DNA of 64,000 nt from Bacillus massiliigorillae (lineage in GTDB: Bacteria; Bacillota; Bacilli; Bacillales; DSM-1321). A program made the position numbers and the translations under genes. Below are positions 53,145 through 62,090 of the stretch, piece after piece. Under the pieces are notes generated by a model. The model was not told where the DNA came from. It saw nothing but the letters and a program-made list of their open reading frames with translations, and made no database searches. Within the stretch, counting starts at the first letter, position 1; each line of letters begins with the position of its first letter. Location of the stretch: positions 6,914 to 70,913 of the forward strand of contig NZ_HG428744.1 in assembly GCF_000380245.2 (NCBI RefSeq), read 5' to 3'.

Positions 53145-53687
53145 AAGTTACTCTCCTATACTATGAATATTAATTATATTGATATAATGTTTATTCATTA
53201 TATAATCAAACCTTTAGGAATGTAAATAACTTAGAAATAGTATTGTTTGGTAATTCAACGTGTTAAAGCGATAAATTAAATATAATTTCTATCTTATATT
53301 CAACAATAATAAAGCCGCCTATTTTGGCAGCTTTAAGCAGACTATAGAGAGAACTTGATAGCCAGCGGAAGATTTTTAAGAAAGTTATTTCCTATGAATT
53401 TAAATGAATGTATGGAGGAGCATTATTCCATACATTCCAGAAAAAAAAATTAAGGAACTATTGAGCTTTCAAGAGCTGATCCCACAATTACTTTATTCGT
53501 GAGTTGTCAACTGATTGCAGTATTCATATTCAACATAAGTTCATTAAGCCTTTTTAAGAATCATAAAAAGCCAGCACCCTCTTCAATAGTAGAGGGCTGC
53601 CTTATTTTAAAACAAGAAAAAGACTTGAGGTACAAGGTTTTCTCCCCTGCTTCTCAAGCCTTTACAATTAATTATCAGAACAACACT
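53145..53687. other. 543-bp intergenic region with several hairpins
   Basis: Hairpins on or near the minus-strand path include AAAGCCGCC / GGCAGCTTT (53311-53334, T-rich on minus) and GAATGTATGGA / TCCATACATTC (about 53405-53440). The terminator of the DUF1456 gene is at about 53566-53604. No convincing gene; the frame at 53499-53720 crosses that terminator. Confidence 0.55.
53566..53604 (-). terminator. Terminator after the DUF1456 gene
   Basis: Minus strand: AAGGCAGCCCTCT, an 8-nt loop, then AGAGGGTGCTGGCTT with small mismatches, followed by TTTTTATG. About 85 bp past the stop. Confidence 0.65.
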
Positions 53688-54209
53688 TTACCCTCTATAC
53701 CTCATTGCCAATCCTTTTAAGAAGTTTCGAGCATAGCGATCTCCACATGGCACATAATGTTTATGCCCTTCTTTTCTAAAAATAGCGCTCAATTCACTAT
53801 TTGAAAGAATAACGCCCGCTTCGTCTAGAATCTCTAGTATGTCATCACTTGTTAATGATAATGCTATTTTTAGCTTCTTAAACACTACATTATTCACACT
53901 ACTATTATGCTTTATCGTAATTGCTGGTCTTTCAGGCTGCCCTGGTTTTGGTTCTTGTCTTCCTCTTTTGAAGATAATAAGTCCGTTTAAAAACGACTCT
54001 AGCATAACATTACTACAAATAACGTAATCGTCATCCAACTCATCGTCTTCATCATTATAATAACTATCTGGTGTTTTAGTAAGTAGCTCACGTAGCTCTT
54101 CTCTCGTTACCTCAACACCACCAAGTTTAAAAATCTTAATCATATCCACATCTTTTATATCTAGTGCATATCTAATTCGAATTAAAATATCATTATTATT
54201 CATATCCAT
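53688..54209 (-). CDS. DUF1456 (YehS-like) protein
   Basis: A 173-residue protein of unknown function made of two DUF1456 repeats. Repeat one has ILIRIRYALDIKDVDMIKIF...VTREELRELL. Repeat two has NNVVFKKLKIALSLTSDDILEIL...LSNSELSAIF. Each is followed by a segment ending FLNGL or FLKGL. The layout resembles E. coli YehS. It is 20 bp downstream of rlmCD, so it is cotranscribed with it. Confidence 0.88.
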   Translation of the reverse strand: MDMNNNDILIRIRYALDIKDVDMIKIFKLGGVEVTREELRELLTKTPDSYYNDEDDELDDDYVICSNVMLESFLNGLIIFKRGRQEPKPGQPERPAITIKHNSSVNNVVFKKLKIALSLTSDDILEILDEAGVILSNSELSAIFRKEGHKHYVPCGDRYARNFLKGLAMRYRG

Positions 54210-54229
54210 CTAAAAAACTCCTAGTTGCC

Positions 54230-55612
54230 TTATTTTAAAACAAGCTTCGCTACACACTCCACATGCGAAGTCTGAGGGAACATATCTACTGGCTGTACAT
54301 ATTCTACTTTGTATAACTTACTTAGGTGCGAAATATCCTTCGCTAATGTGGATGGGTTACAAGAAACATACACAATTTTCTTTGGCTTCGCTTGAACCAT
54401 TGCTCGTAGTAATTGTTGATCTAATCCTGTTCGTGGTGGATCAACGACGATAACATCTGGCTTCCAACCTTTTTTCAACCAAATAGGTAGCACATTTTCT
54501 GCTTTACCTACTTCAAACTTCACATTTGTTTTTTCATGGCGAGCCGCATTTTCTCTTGCATCTCTAATGGAATCTTTAATACTGTCCATACCACGAACCT
54601 CTTTTGCTTCGTCACTTAGCCATAATCCAATTGTACCTACTCCACAATAAGCATCTACTACATTTTCTTCACCTGTTAATGCTGCTGCTTTTTTTACTTC
54701 ATTATATAGCTTAACTGTTTGAATCGGATTTAATTGGAAGAACGTTCTTGCTGAAAGCTCGTATGATAAGTCACCTAAAGTTTCTTTAATGATGTTTTCA
54801 CCTGCTAAGTGGATAGATTTTTCTCCAAATACAAGCGATGTTTTTTCATTATTTACGTTTTGAACTACTGACTTCACTTCTGGATGCTTGTCCATAATCA
54901 TGTGTATCAGTTGATCTTTCTTTGGCAATTTCTCTGAAACCGTCACAAGTACTACTTGTACTTCTCCTGTTGCAAATCCTGCACGAACAACTACTGTTCT
55001 AACGATTCCTGATTTTGTCTTTTCATTATAGATTGGGATATTCAATTCTTGTAGAGCCTTCTTCACTGTAACCGTTACTTCATTACAAGATGGATGTTGC
55101 ACAATACATTCTGGAATATCAATTAAGTGATGGGAGTTTAAACCGTACAAGCCAGCAATGACTTCCCCATCATTTGTTAAACCTAGTTGGAACTGACTTT
55201 TATTTCGATAGTTCCATGGTTTGTCCATACCGATCGTTTCTTTCATATCTATGTCATTGATTGCGTGTTTCATATATCGCTCAAATGCTTGTTTAACGAT
55301 ATCTTGTTTCTCTTTCAATTGTTGGCTGTATTCTAAGTGTTGAATTTGGCATCCTCCACATTGATCGTATACTGGGCATGGTGGAGCGATACGATGCTTG
55401 GATTTCTTACGGATTTTCTTTACTTTTGCTTCTGCAAATTTAGGATGTACCTTTGTTGCTTCTGCGACAATTTCTTCACCTGGTAATGCCCCAGGAACAA
55501 ACACAACGCCTCTTTTAAAATATCCTACACCTTCACCGTTAATGCCTAATCTTTTTATTGTTAAAGGAAATGTCTGTCCTAGACTCAAAGCCATTTCTTG
55601 TTGCTTCTTCAT
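54230..55612 (-). CDS. rlmCD: 23S rRNA (uracil-C5)-methyltransferase RlmCD
   Basis: TrmA/RumA-family enzyme that makes 5-methyluridine in 23S rRNA; the B. subtilis homologue handles both U747 and U1939. The ~460-residue protein has an N-terminal TRAM domain, a 4Fe-4S site (CPVYDQCGGC, with a later Cys in ECIVQHPSC), the SAM motif VVDAYCGVGTIGLWL, and the catalytic Cys in VYVSCNPSTLAKD. GTG 55621 opens the frame, but CGGAG is well spaced for ATG 55612. It is divergent from the padR operon. Confidence 0.92.
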   Translation of the reverse strand: MKKQQEMALSLGQTFPLTIKRLGINGEGVGYFKRGVVFVPGALPGEEIVAEATKVHPKFAEAKVKKIRKKSKHRIAPPCPVYDQCGGCQIQHLEYSQQLKEKQDIVKQAFERYMKHAINDIDMKETIGMDKPWNYRNKSQFQLGLTNDGEVIAGLYGLNSHHLIDIPECIVQHPSCNEVTVTVKKALQELNIPIYNEKTKSGIVRTVVVRAGFATGEVQVVLVTVSEKLPKKDQLIHMIMDKHPEVKSVVQNVNNEKTSLVFGEKSIHLAGENIIKETLGDLSYELSARTFFQLNPIQTVKLYNEVKKAAALTGEENVVDAYCGVGTIGLWLSDEAKEVRGMDSIKDSIRDARENAARHEKTNVKFEVGKAENVLPIWLKKGWKPDVIVVDPPRTGLDQQLLRAMVQAKPKKIVYVSCNPSTLAKDISHLSKLYKVEYVQPVDMFPQTSHVECVAKLVLK

Positions 55613-55827
55613 TTGTTTCACTCCGTTTTCTTTACACTTCTACTTAAAGCGTATCTTAAATAGGGCTTCCATTCTGAGTGCTGGATGCCTCTCTTGATTT
55701 ATGGCAAATAGTATAATGCAAAACTATCACTTCTCATCACTTTTACGTATTATATCATTTTTCATATGGAGAAACACGATACGCCACTAAGCAAATATAT
55801 ATACAGAAAAATTAGGCATTGTGATTG

Positions 55828-55885
55828 TTGACACATAATATTATACGGCATATAATATGACTATAGACATACTATACGACGTATA
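55828..55885 (+). promoter_or_regulatory. Consensus sigma-A promoter with twin PadR-type operators
   Basis: TTGACA (55828-55833), a 17-bp spacer, then TATAAT (55851-55856): an exact consensus promoter. Two related palindromes lie on it. TATACGGCATATA (55842-55854) covers the spacer and -10. TATACGACGTATA (55873-55885, perfect 6-bp arms) starts 31 bp later. Repression by the first gene product is inferred. The rest of the gap back to rlmCD (55613-55827) shows no gene. Confidence 0.8.
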
Positions 55886-55929
55886 ATATATATAAATCTA
55901 TAATATAACTATTTGGAGGTGTAGCAACA

Positions 55930-56250
55930 ATGACCTTTCAACTTGGTTCTGCACTACTCGATGCTTGTGTGCTTGCCATCTTAGCGAAAGAAGATGCATA
56001 TGGCTATTCATTGACACAACAAGTGCGTGAAGTCATGGATATTTCTGAATCTACACTTTATCCAGTGTTACGCAGATTACAAAAAGGCGAATATTTGTCT
56101 ACATATGATCAGCCATTTCAAGGAAGAAACCGTCGCTATTATCGCATTACTGATCATGGACGTGAAAAGTACGAAGAATTGTTAGCAGAATGGACGGAAT
56201 ATAAAGAAAAAATCGATCATGTGTTGATGGGAGGATTAAACGATGAATAA
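55930..56250 (+). CDS. PadR-family transcriptional regulator
   Basis: A 106-residue PadR winged-helix repressor. The HTH is about residues 8-75 (LDACVLAILAKEDAYGYSLTQ in part, then ISESTLYPVLRRLQKGEYLSTY). The wing contains RNRRYYRITDHGREKYEELL, followed by a C-terminal dimerisation helix. It is first in an operon with a DUF1700 and a DUF4097 gene, overlapping the former by 8 nt. This is a widespread Bacillus arrangement that responds to envelope stress in related systems. Autorepression via the palindromes upstream is likely. SD GGAGGTG. Confidence 0.9.
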   Translation: MTFQLGSALLDACVLAILAKEDAYGYSLTQQVREVMDISESTLYPVLRRLQKGEYLSTYDQPFQGRNRRYYRITDHGREKYEELLAEWTEYKEKIDHVLMGGLNDE

Positions 56251-56845
56251 AGAGACGTATTTGAAACAGCTTGAATCTAAACTCAAAAGATTACCAAGTT
56301 ATGAAGTTGAAGCCGCTCTTGAATATTATAATGAATACTTCGATGAAGCCGGAGAAGAAAATGTTCAACAAGTTATCAAGGAATTAGGATCACCTGCTCA
56401 AGTTGCATCAAAGATTTTAGCTGATTATGCAATAAAAGACTTAGATAGTCATCCAGAATCTACGAAGAAAGGATTTTCAGCTATCTGGATTATTATACTA
56501 GCCATCTTAGCATCACCAATCGCATTACCACTTGTGATAGCTGTAGGTGCCTTAATCTTTGCTTTCGTCCTATTATTTATTTCATTAGCCTTTGCTGGAT
56601 TTGCTCTTACGATTTCTTTAATTATTGCTGGAATTGCAAGTGTCGTTGCCGGGGTTGCCGTCTTAGCACAGCATATTCCTACAGCTATTTTCTTTATCGG
56701 AATCGGATTAACAGCCACAGGAATTGGCATACTTATTTTTTCACCAGTTATATCATTAATTAAAAAAGGTAGCCGCGCTATTGCTCTATCACTGAAAAAA
56801 CTATTTGATCGAATCTCTAAACGAAGTAAGGGGGCATTAAAATGA
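56243..56845 (+). CDS. DUF1700 (HAAS-domain) membrane protein
   Basis: A 200-residue protein. The N-terminal ~65 residues are the HAAS helical domain (ETYLKQLESKLKRLPSYEVE in part, then EYFDEAGEE and IKELGSPAQVASKILADYA). Three or four hydrophobic segments (about 75-175) and a basic tail follow. HAAS domains are found next to PadR regulators and are thought to anchor or sense at the membrane. It overlaps padR by 8 nt and the next gene by 4 nt. Confidence 0.87.
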   Translation: MNKETYLKQLESKLKRLPSYEVEAALEYYNEYFDEAGEENVQQVIKELGSPAQVASKILADYAIKDLDSHPESTKKGFSAIWIIILAILASPIALPLVIAVGALIFAFVLLFISLAFAGFALTISLIIAGIASVVAGVAVLAQHIPTAIFFIGIGLTATGIGILIFSPVISLIKKGSRAIALSLKKLFDRISKRSKGALK

Positions 56846-57807
56846 AAAAGTCAAAACTAATCCCAATCATCGCTGGTTGTATGATTGTCATTGGACTCAT
56901 TCTTACTGCCATCGGCTTTGCTTTAGGAGCTAAATTTTCAATTGTAACTACAAATGATGGTTTTAAAGTCATTGACTTCAAAGATATGCGAGTAGAATCA
57001 AAGGATTTATCACCATTTACAAGTATTAGTGCTGATTTTAGGGATGCAGATGTTGAAATTATTCCTTCTAACGAATATAAAATCGAAATACGTTCACATA
57101 AAGAGCTTAAGAAAGAATTTACGTACAAAGTAACGAATAACAAGCTCATTATTGAAAGCAAAGGTTCATTAAAATCAAACTTTGGATTATTTAATTTAAG
57201 TTTTGGTGGAATTCCACAAACAACTATAAAAGTATACGTCCCAAAAAATACAAGTTTTGATAATATCGATATCGTAAATGATTTCGGAGATATTCATTTG
57301 GACGGAATAAACAGTAATTCTCTTCAAATTAAAACACAAGATGGAGACTTACTAATCAATAATATTCGAACAAACTCTTTTGAAATTAAAAATAATTTTG
57401 GCGATATAGATGCAAATAGTATTACAGCTAAAGAGCTAACTATTAAGATGAATGATGGAGATTTAGAATTTAATTCAGTTAAAGCTAACTCTACTGCTAT
57501 TACAAATCGATTTGGAGATATTTCATTAAGCGACTTTACTAGTGAAGGACTTAATATTCAAAGTAACGATGGTGATATTGAAGTACAAGGTTTACTGTTA
57601 GGAACATCTGAAATTTCATCAACTTTTGGAGATGTAGATGTGCAAGCTTCTAACAAAGAAAGCGAGCTAAGTTATACTATCAAGAGTAGCTTTGGAGATA
57701 TTATGGTAAATAACAATGAATTTGAGTCAAACGCTACACATCAAGTAAATTCTAGTCATAAACTTGATATTAAGGCGAAAGACGGAGATGTCAGTTTACA
57801 ATTTTAA
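56842..57807 (+). CDS. DUF4097 surface-exposed beta-solenoid protein
   Basis: A 321-residue protein. One N-terminal membrane segment (about 5-28) leaves the rest outside the cell. From about residue 145 it consists of ~20-residue repeats in which FGDI and DGDL/DGDI motifs alternate (FGDIHLDG, DGDLLINN, FGDIDANS, DGDLEFNS, FGDISLSD, DGDIEVQG, FGDVDVQA, FGDIMVNN, DGDVSLQF), the pattern of a right-handed beta-solenoid adhesin-like domain. Third gene of the padR operon, 4-nt overlap. The function is unknown; envelope-stress association is inferred from family. Confidence 0.87.
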   Translation: MKKSKLIPIIAGCMIVIGLILTAIGFALGAKFSIVTTNDGFKVIDFKDMRVESKDLSPFTSISADFRDADVEIIPSNEYKIEIRSHKELKKEFTYKVTNNKLIIESKGSLKSNFGLFNLSFGGIPQTTIKVYVPKNTSFDNIDIVNDFGDIHLDGINSNSLQIKTQDGDLLINNIRTNSFEIKNNFGDIDANSITAKELTIKMNDGDLEFNSVKANSTAITNRFGDISLSDFTSEGLNIQSNDGDIEVQGLLLGTSEISSTFGDVDVQASNKESELSYTIKSSFGDIMVNNNEFESNATHQVNSSHKLDIKAKDGDVSLQF

Positions 57808-57812
57808 TTTTT

Positions 57813-57843
57813 AAACCGAGACTAAACTAGTCTCGGTTTTTTT
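57813..57843. terminator. Convergent terminator that includes the pdaA stop codon
   Basis: AAACCGAGACT / AGTCTCGGTTT perfect 11-bp stem with a 5-nt loop and seven T on plus. The minus-strand pdaA TAG (57827-57829) sits in the loop, so both transcripts end here. Confidence 0.88.
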
Positions 57844-58627
57844 GCGCTTTACTGTTTGGTTGCTTCATTAAATAATCAATACTTTTAAATGTATATCCTT
57901 GCTTTTTCAAGTCCACAATAACTCTTTCAAGCGCACCTGCATTATCTTTTGAAATCGTATGAATTAACAGGATTGCCCCAGGATGAATTTGCTTCATTAT
58001 TTCGTTGTAAGCATAATCCGCTCCTCTTTGCGCATTTACATCCCAATCTTTATAAGCAAGTGACCAGAAAATATGTTTATAGCCTGCCTCATTCGCAATT
58101 TGCAGCGTTCGTTCACTGAAGATGCCACGTGGTGGGCGTAAATATTTCATTGTCTTCTGCCCAGTAAGCCTCGCAGTTTCTTGTTGAACCGTATTTAATT
58201 CCTCAAGAATTTGTGCCTGTGATTGTGTTGTCATATCCGGATGATGCCACGAATGATTACCAATTATGTGCCCCTCTTTTACCATTCGTTTCGCAAGGTC
58301 AGGTGCACTTTTTAAATAATGACCCGTCACGAAGAAAATGCCAGGTACTTTATGTTTTTTTAACACATCTAGAAATTGTGCTGTATAGCCATTTTCATAG
58401 CCATTATCAAAGGTTAAATACAACACTTTTTTAGAAGGATTACCTTTATACACTGCGCCATGCTTTTCTACAATCGCATTAAGCTCAGGTCCTGCATCAG
58501 CAGGAATTCCATCTTTACTTTTCACTAACCCCCAGCCATATGCTTTATTCGGAACATTTGCATGAGCTGGTATCGCCAACGATAAAGCGATTGCTATAGA
58601 TACAATAATCATATATATATTTCTCAT
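57827..58627 (-). CDS. pdaA: Delta-lactam-forming N-acetylmuramic acid deacetylase (PdaA)
   Basis: Polysaccharide deacetylase needed for muramic-delta-lactam in spore cortex peptidoglycan and hence for germination. The ~266-residue protein has a signal peptide ending AIPAHA, a NodB domain with TFDNGYENGY (the PdaA variant of motif 1), the metal-binding HSWHHPD, LRPPRG and LLIHTIS. The frame extends 16 codons upstream, but AAAGGA before ATG 58627 and the signal peptide fix the start. Secreted or membrane-associated. The stop lies in a shared terminator. Confidence 0.93.
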   Translation of the reverse strand: MRNIYMIIVSIAIALSLAIPAHANVPNKAYGWGLVKSKDGIPADAGPELNAIVEKHGAVYKGNPSKKVLYLTFDNGYENGYTAQFLDVLKKHKVPGIFFVTGHYLKSAPDLAKRMVKEGHIIGNHSWHHPDMTTQSQAQILEELNTVQQETARLTGQKTMKYLRPPRGIFSERTLQIANEAGYKHIFWSLAYKDWDVNAQRGADYAYNEIMKQIHPGAILLIHTISKDNAGALERVIVDLKKQGYTFKSIDYLMKQPNSKAQKNRD

Positions 58628-58696
58628 AGTTCTAGTTCCTTTCAACTGTCTTACGTGTAGTATTTGAAAGTACAACTAAAACATGAAAGGTAAAAA

Positions 58697-58722
58697 AAGG
58701 CTGCCTCATATGAGACAGCCTT
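58697..58722 (-). terminator. Terminator after fumA
   Basis: AAGGCTGTCTCA / TGAGGCAGCCTT palindrome-like stem (minus strand, one G-T pair), followed by TTTTTTTACC, 8 nt past the stop. Confidence 0.88.
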
Positions 58723-58729
58723 AACATTC

Positions 58730-60274
58730 TTAATTAAATACACGATCCTTGAATTGAGCTAATTTTTCTAGAGATGATTTATCAACATCTTGGTGAAGAC
58801 TGTTGCCGTGTGAATCCATTGTTACTACCGCTTTGAAGTCTTCTACTTTCAAATGCCACATTGCTTCTGGAATACCAAATTGCATAAGGTCTACACCTTC
58901 TACTGATTTGATACAGTCAGCATAGTATTGTGCAGCTCCACCGATTGCATTTAAGTATACGCCACCGTGTTCTTCAAGAGCAGCAAGAGTTTTTGCTCCC
59001 ATACCACCTTTACCCATAACCGCACGAATACCGAATTTCTTCATGATATCACCTTGGTAAGGTTCTTCACGAATACTAGTAGTTGGACCTGCAGCTTTTA
59101 CATGCCAGTTACCTTCGTCATCTTTAAGCATTACTGGACCACAGTGGTAGATAATTTGTCCATTTAAGTCGATTGGTGCATCGTTATCTGAAAGATGTTT
59201 ATGGATTGCATCACGACCAGTGTACATCATGCCACTGATTTTTACTACGTCACCGACTTTAAGAGCACGAATTTGTTCTTCTGTAATTGGAGCACGAAGT
59301 TCAACTTCAGTTGCACTTTCTTGTGTAGCTGCTGATTCTTGTTCAGCTTCAGATACAAGATTGATTTTTTCTCCTTCTTGATATAACCATTCGTTAATAG
59401 CACCAGTCGTAGGATCGATTTCAACACCTAAACGACGGAATGCCCAACAGTTATACGCTACAGAAACGAAGAAGCTAGCTGGAATACGGTTCATTACGCC
59501 AACTTTACAGCCTAGTAATGTAGTTTCGCCACCGAAGCCCATAGTTCCGATTCCTAATTCATTAGCATGTTCCATTACATACTCTTCTAGTTTGCGAAGA
59601 TCTTCATTTGGATTTACATCATCAGCACTTCTGAATAATTGTGCTTTTGCTAAATCGTAACCAGATGAACGATCGCCACCGATTCCTACACCGATGAAAC
59701 CAGCACTACAGCCTTGTCCTTGTGCTTGGTATACAGAATGCATAATACATTTACGAATACCATCTAAGTCACGGCCAGCACGACCTAAGCCTTCAAGTTC
59801 ACATGGAAGACTGTATTGAATGTTCTTATTTTCACAACCGCCACCCTTTAAAATTAAACGAGCATCGATATAGTCTTTTTCCCACTGATCAAATTTAATA
59901 ACTGGTAAACCGATTCCAAGATTGTCACCGCTGTTTTCACCTGTTAACGAATCAACTGAGTTCGGACGAAGCTTTCCGTCTTTTGTAGCTTGAACAATTG
60001 CTTTATAAATCGCCTCTTTAATTTCAAGTTGATTTACGCCAACTGGAGTTTTGATTTTGAATGTTGGTAGTCCAGTATCTTGGCAAATTGGCGAGATGTT
60101 TTCATCAGCCATGTTAATGTTTTGCGCAATTGTTGCAAGACTCATTGCTGAACGAGTTCCTGCGATTTCTTTCTCTTTCGCAACCTTTAAAGCGCGTCGT
60201 ACATCCTTTGGTAAGTTCGTAGACGTTTCAACAACTAATTGATACATACTATCTTGTAACTTCTGTAAGTCCAT
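58730..60274 (-). CDS. fumA: Fumarate hydratase, class I (iron-sulfur)
   Basis: Oxygen-sensitive 4Fe-4S fumarase that interconverts fumarate and malate in the TCA cycle. The 514-residue protein joins the alpha domain (about 10-285) and the beta domain (about 330-505) in one chain. The cluster Cys residues are in ICQDTGLP, GQGCSAGFIGVGIGGDR and TLLGCKVG. The beta domain shows GMMYTGRDAIHK, AAGPTTSIR and MGKGGMG. A short Gln/Glu/Ala/Thr-rich linker (about 311-330) joins the halves. Bacillus also has the class II enzyme (fumC/citG) elsewhere. Monocistronic. Confidence 0.94.
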   Translation of the reverse strand: MDLQKLQDSMYQLVVETSTNLPKDVRRALKVAKEKEIAGTRSAMSLATIAQNINMADENISPICQDTGLPTFKIKTPVGVNQLEIKEAIYKAIVQATKDGKLRPNSVDSLTGENSGDNLGIGLPVIKFDQWEKDYIDARLILKGGGCENKNIQYSLPCELEGLGRAGRDLDGIRKCIMHSVYQAQGQGCSAGFIGVGIGGDRSSGYDLAKAQLFRSADDVNPNEDLRKLEEYVMEHANELGIGTMGFGGETTLLGCKVGVMNRIPASFFVSVAYNCWAFRRLGVEIDPTTGAINEWLYQEGEKINLVSEAEQESAATQESATEVELRAPITEEQIRALKVGDVVKISGMMYTGRDAIHKHLSDNDAPIDLNGQIIYHCGPVMLKDDEGNWHVKAAGPTTSIREEPYQGDIMKKFGIRAVMGKGGMGAKTLAALEEHGGVYLNAIGGAAQYYADCIKSVEGVDLMQFGIPEAMWHLKVEDFKAVVTMDSHGNSLHQDVDKSSLEKLAQFKDRVFN

Positions 60275-60384
60275 TCTATTTTCCCCCTTATGTAAAGCCC
60301 TTTAAAAATAGATAGAAAGTTTACACTTTTCCCTAAATTACATTATACCTTCCCATTTTAAATAGGAAAAGGAATAAGACAATT

Positions 60385-60500
60385 AAGAAAAGGGAAAGCG
60401 TCCTGCTTAACTCCCTCTCTTGGTTCTCAAAACGGATTGGTTTATGACCGAGTTTAGCAGGTGTAAAGTTAGACAAGAAAAAGGACTGGAGTTAGACAAA
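60385..60500 (+). repeat. Partial third copy of the 29.1-29.5 kb hairpin repeat
   Basis: Bases 60419-60478 (TTGGTTCTCAAAACGGA..., TTTATGACCGAG, GCAGGTGTAAAGTTAGACAA) align with the 3' half of units A and B. The 5' half is missing. CTGGAGTTAGACAAAAC follows. Confidence 0.65.
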
Positions 60501-60508
60501 ACAAAAAA

Positions 60509-60525
60509 AGCCCCACATAGGGACT
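60509..60525 (-). terminator. Short terminator after the SE1561-like gene
   Basis: AGTCCC-TATGT-GGGGCT (minus strand) followed by TTTTTTTG, directly after the stop codon. Confidence 0.8.
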
Positions 60526-60526
60526 C

Positions 60527-60706
60527 TTATCTTGTTTTGAACTGTTCACACTTCACTTCTAATTCATCCAGAATTTCGATAAGACGATCTACATCTTCTA
60601 AATCTGCATCCTCTGGATCTATATTATCAAGAACCTCTAAAAACATTGTTAAACGTTGTTTCAGAAAATTCATTTGATCATCTTTATTAAAAATTGGTTT
60701 ACCCAT
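60527..60706 (-). CDS. Small SE1561-family-like protein
   Basis: A 59-residue acidic, helical protein of unknown function: MGKPIFNKDDQMNFLKQRL in part, then LEVLDNIDPEDADLEDVDRLIEILDELE. It looks like the SE1561 family of Firmicutes; the name is given from memory. AAAGGAG lies 10 nt before ATG 60706 and 4 nt before an in-frame ATG at 60712, so either start is possible. It has its own terminator and is divergent from yfkAB. Confidence 0.7.
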   Translation of the reverse strand: MGKPIFNKDDQMNFLKQRLTMFLEVLDNIDPEDADLEDVDRLIEILDELEVKCEQFKTR

Positions 60707-60941
60707 GAGCATATTGCTCCTTTCTGACGTGTACACATAATACAATTTAGTAGTTATATTCTCTTACAAAAACAAAAAAAATACAATGAATACTTTAAAA
60801 TCATTTGTTTTTCATTGTCAAAAAAGATACATTAATAGTTGTTTTAATCCTTATTTCTTCACATACACTGTAATGATATGACAAAAAACATATAAAATCA
60901 TACGAAATAATATGATATTAAATCTTAAGGGAGAAGCGAAA

Positions 60942-62081
60942 ATGATCATAAACAATAAAAATCAATTACCACCGATAACAATAAACCATGACCCTTGGGA
61001 AGCTTATAATGACATAGAACAATTTGGTAAACAGATGTTAACCAATATTGAATTCACAACAACTAATCTTTGCAACATGCGCTGCGAACATTGTGCGGTT
61101 GGTTATACATTATCAAATAAAGATGAAGAAGCACTTCCAATTGATTTACTATTAAGTCGATTGGATGAAGTCGAACACCTGAAAGCTTTAAGCATTACAG
61201 GTGGGGAGCCTATGATGTCAAAGAAAAGCGTGCAAAACTATGTTGTTCCTTTGTTAAAGTATGCCCATGAACGAGGAGTTCGAACACAAATTAATTCTAA
61301 CTTAACAGTTGACCTAGCAAAATACGATGACATTATTCCATATCTAGATGTGCTTCATATTTCTCACAATTGGGGAACTATCGACCAATTTATTGATAAT
61401 GGCTTTGCGATGATGGACAAGAAACCAACAAGACAACAAAGAGCAAAGCTTTTTGATCGAATGATCGAAAACAGCCGTGAGCTATCCAAGCAAGGAGTTT
61501 TTGTTTCAGCTGAAACAATGATTAATAACCGTACATTACCTTATCTTGAAGATATTCATAAACAAATTGTAGATGAAATGCTATGCAAACGCCATGAGGT
61601 GCATCCGATGTATCCAAGTGATTTTGCTTCTACATTACAAGCTGTTTCACTCGATGAAATTCGCAATGCTATATTGCATTTATTAGACATTCGTAATCAA
61701 GATGTTTGGATGCTATTTGGTACACTTCCATTCTATCCATGTAGTTCTACACCTGAAGACATCTCTTTACTTCAAAAACTATATGATGCAAAAAATGTAT
61801 CAGTTCGTAATGATCCAGATGGTCGTTCACGCTTAAACATCAATATCTTTAACGGAGAGGTTATTGTTACTGACTTTGGTGATGCGCCACCACTAGGCAA
61901 CGTACAGACAGATACACTTCAACAAGCATATGATAACTGGAATAAAACAGATTTAGCGCAAACATTAAACTGCCATTGTTCAAGTGTAAAATGCCTTGGC
62001 CCTAATGTACTCGTAAAGAATGCCTATTATCCAGAAATAGATTTCAAAAGGCGTAAAGCTAATGCAAGTTTGCAAAAATAA
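60942..62081 (+). CDS. yfkAB: Radical SAM / CxCxxxxC protein YfkAB
   Basis: A radical SAM enzyme of unknown reaction. The ~379-residue protein has the cluster motif CNMRCEHC (C44, C48, C51), SITGGEPMMS (SAM-binding GGE), and a C-terminal CHCSSVKC that gives the family its CxCxxxxC name and may bind a second cluster. SAM-barrel conserved stretches QINSNLTV and SAETMINN follow. AAGGGAG is 8 nt before ATG 60942; the longer frame from 60912 lacks an SD. Matches B. subtilis yfkAB in length. A terminator follows. Confidence 0.9.
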   Translation: MIINNKNQLPPITINHDPWEAYNDIEQFGKQMLTNIEFTTTNLCNMRCEHCAVGYTLSNKDEEALPIDLLLSRLDEVEHLKALSITGGEPMMSKKSVQNYVVPLLKYAHERGVRTQINSNLTVDLAKYDDIIPYLDVLHISHNWGTIDQFIDNGFAMMDKKPTRQQRAKLFDRMIENSRELSKQGVFVSAETMINNRTLPYLEDIHKQIVDEMLCKRHEVHPMYPSDFASTLQAVSLDEIRNAILHLLDIRNQDVWMLFGTLPFYPCSSTPEDISLLQKLYDAKNVSVRNDPDGRSRLNINIFNGEVIVTDFGDAPPLGNVQTDTLQQAYDNWNKTDLAQTLNCHCSSVKCLGPNVLVKNAYYPEIDFKRRKANASLQK

Positions 62082-62090
62082 AAAGAAAGA

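Noticed and set aside
53499..53720. Open frame of 73 codons upstream of the DUF1456 gene end
   Set aside because: It crosses the DUF1456 terminator and runs antisense into the gene; no SD.
60420..60677. Open frame of 85 codons upstream of yfkAB
   Set aside because: It is formed by the partial repeat and the antisense strand of the small SE1561-like gene.
60527..60706. UPF0435 (YfkK) protein
   Set aside because: The neighbourhood with yfkAB suggested it, but the sequence does not resemble UPF0435; it looks closer to the SE1561 family.
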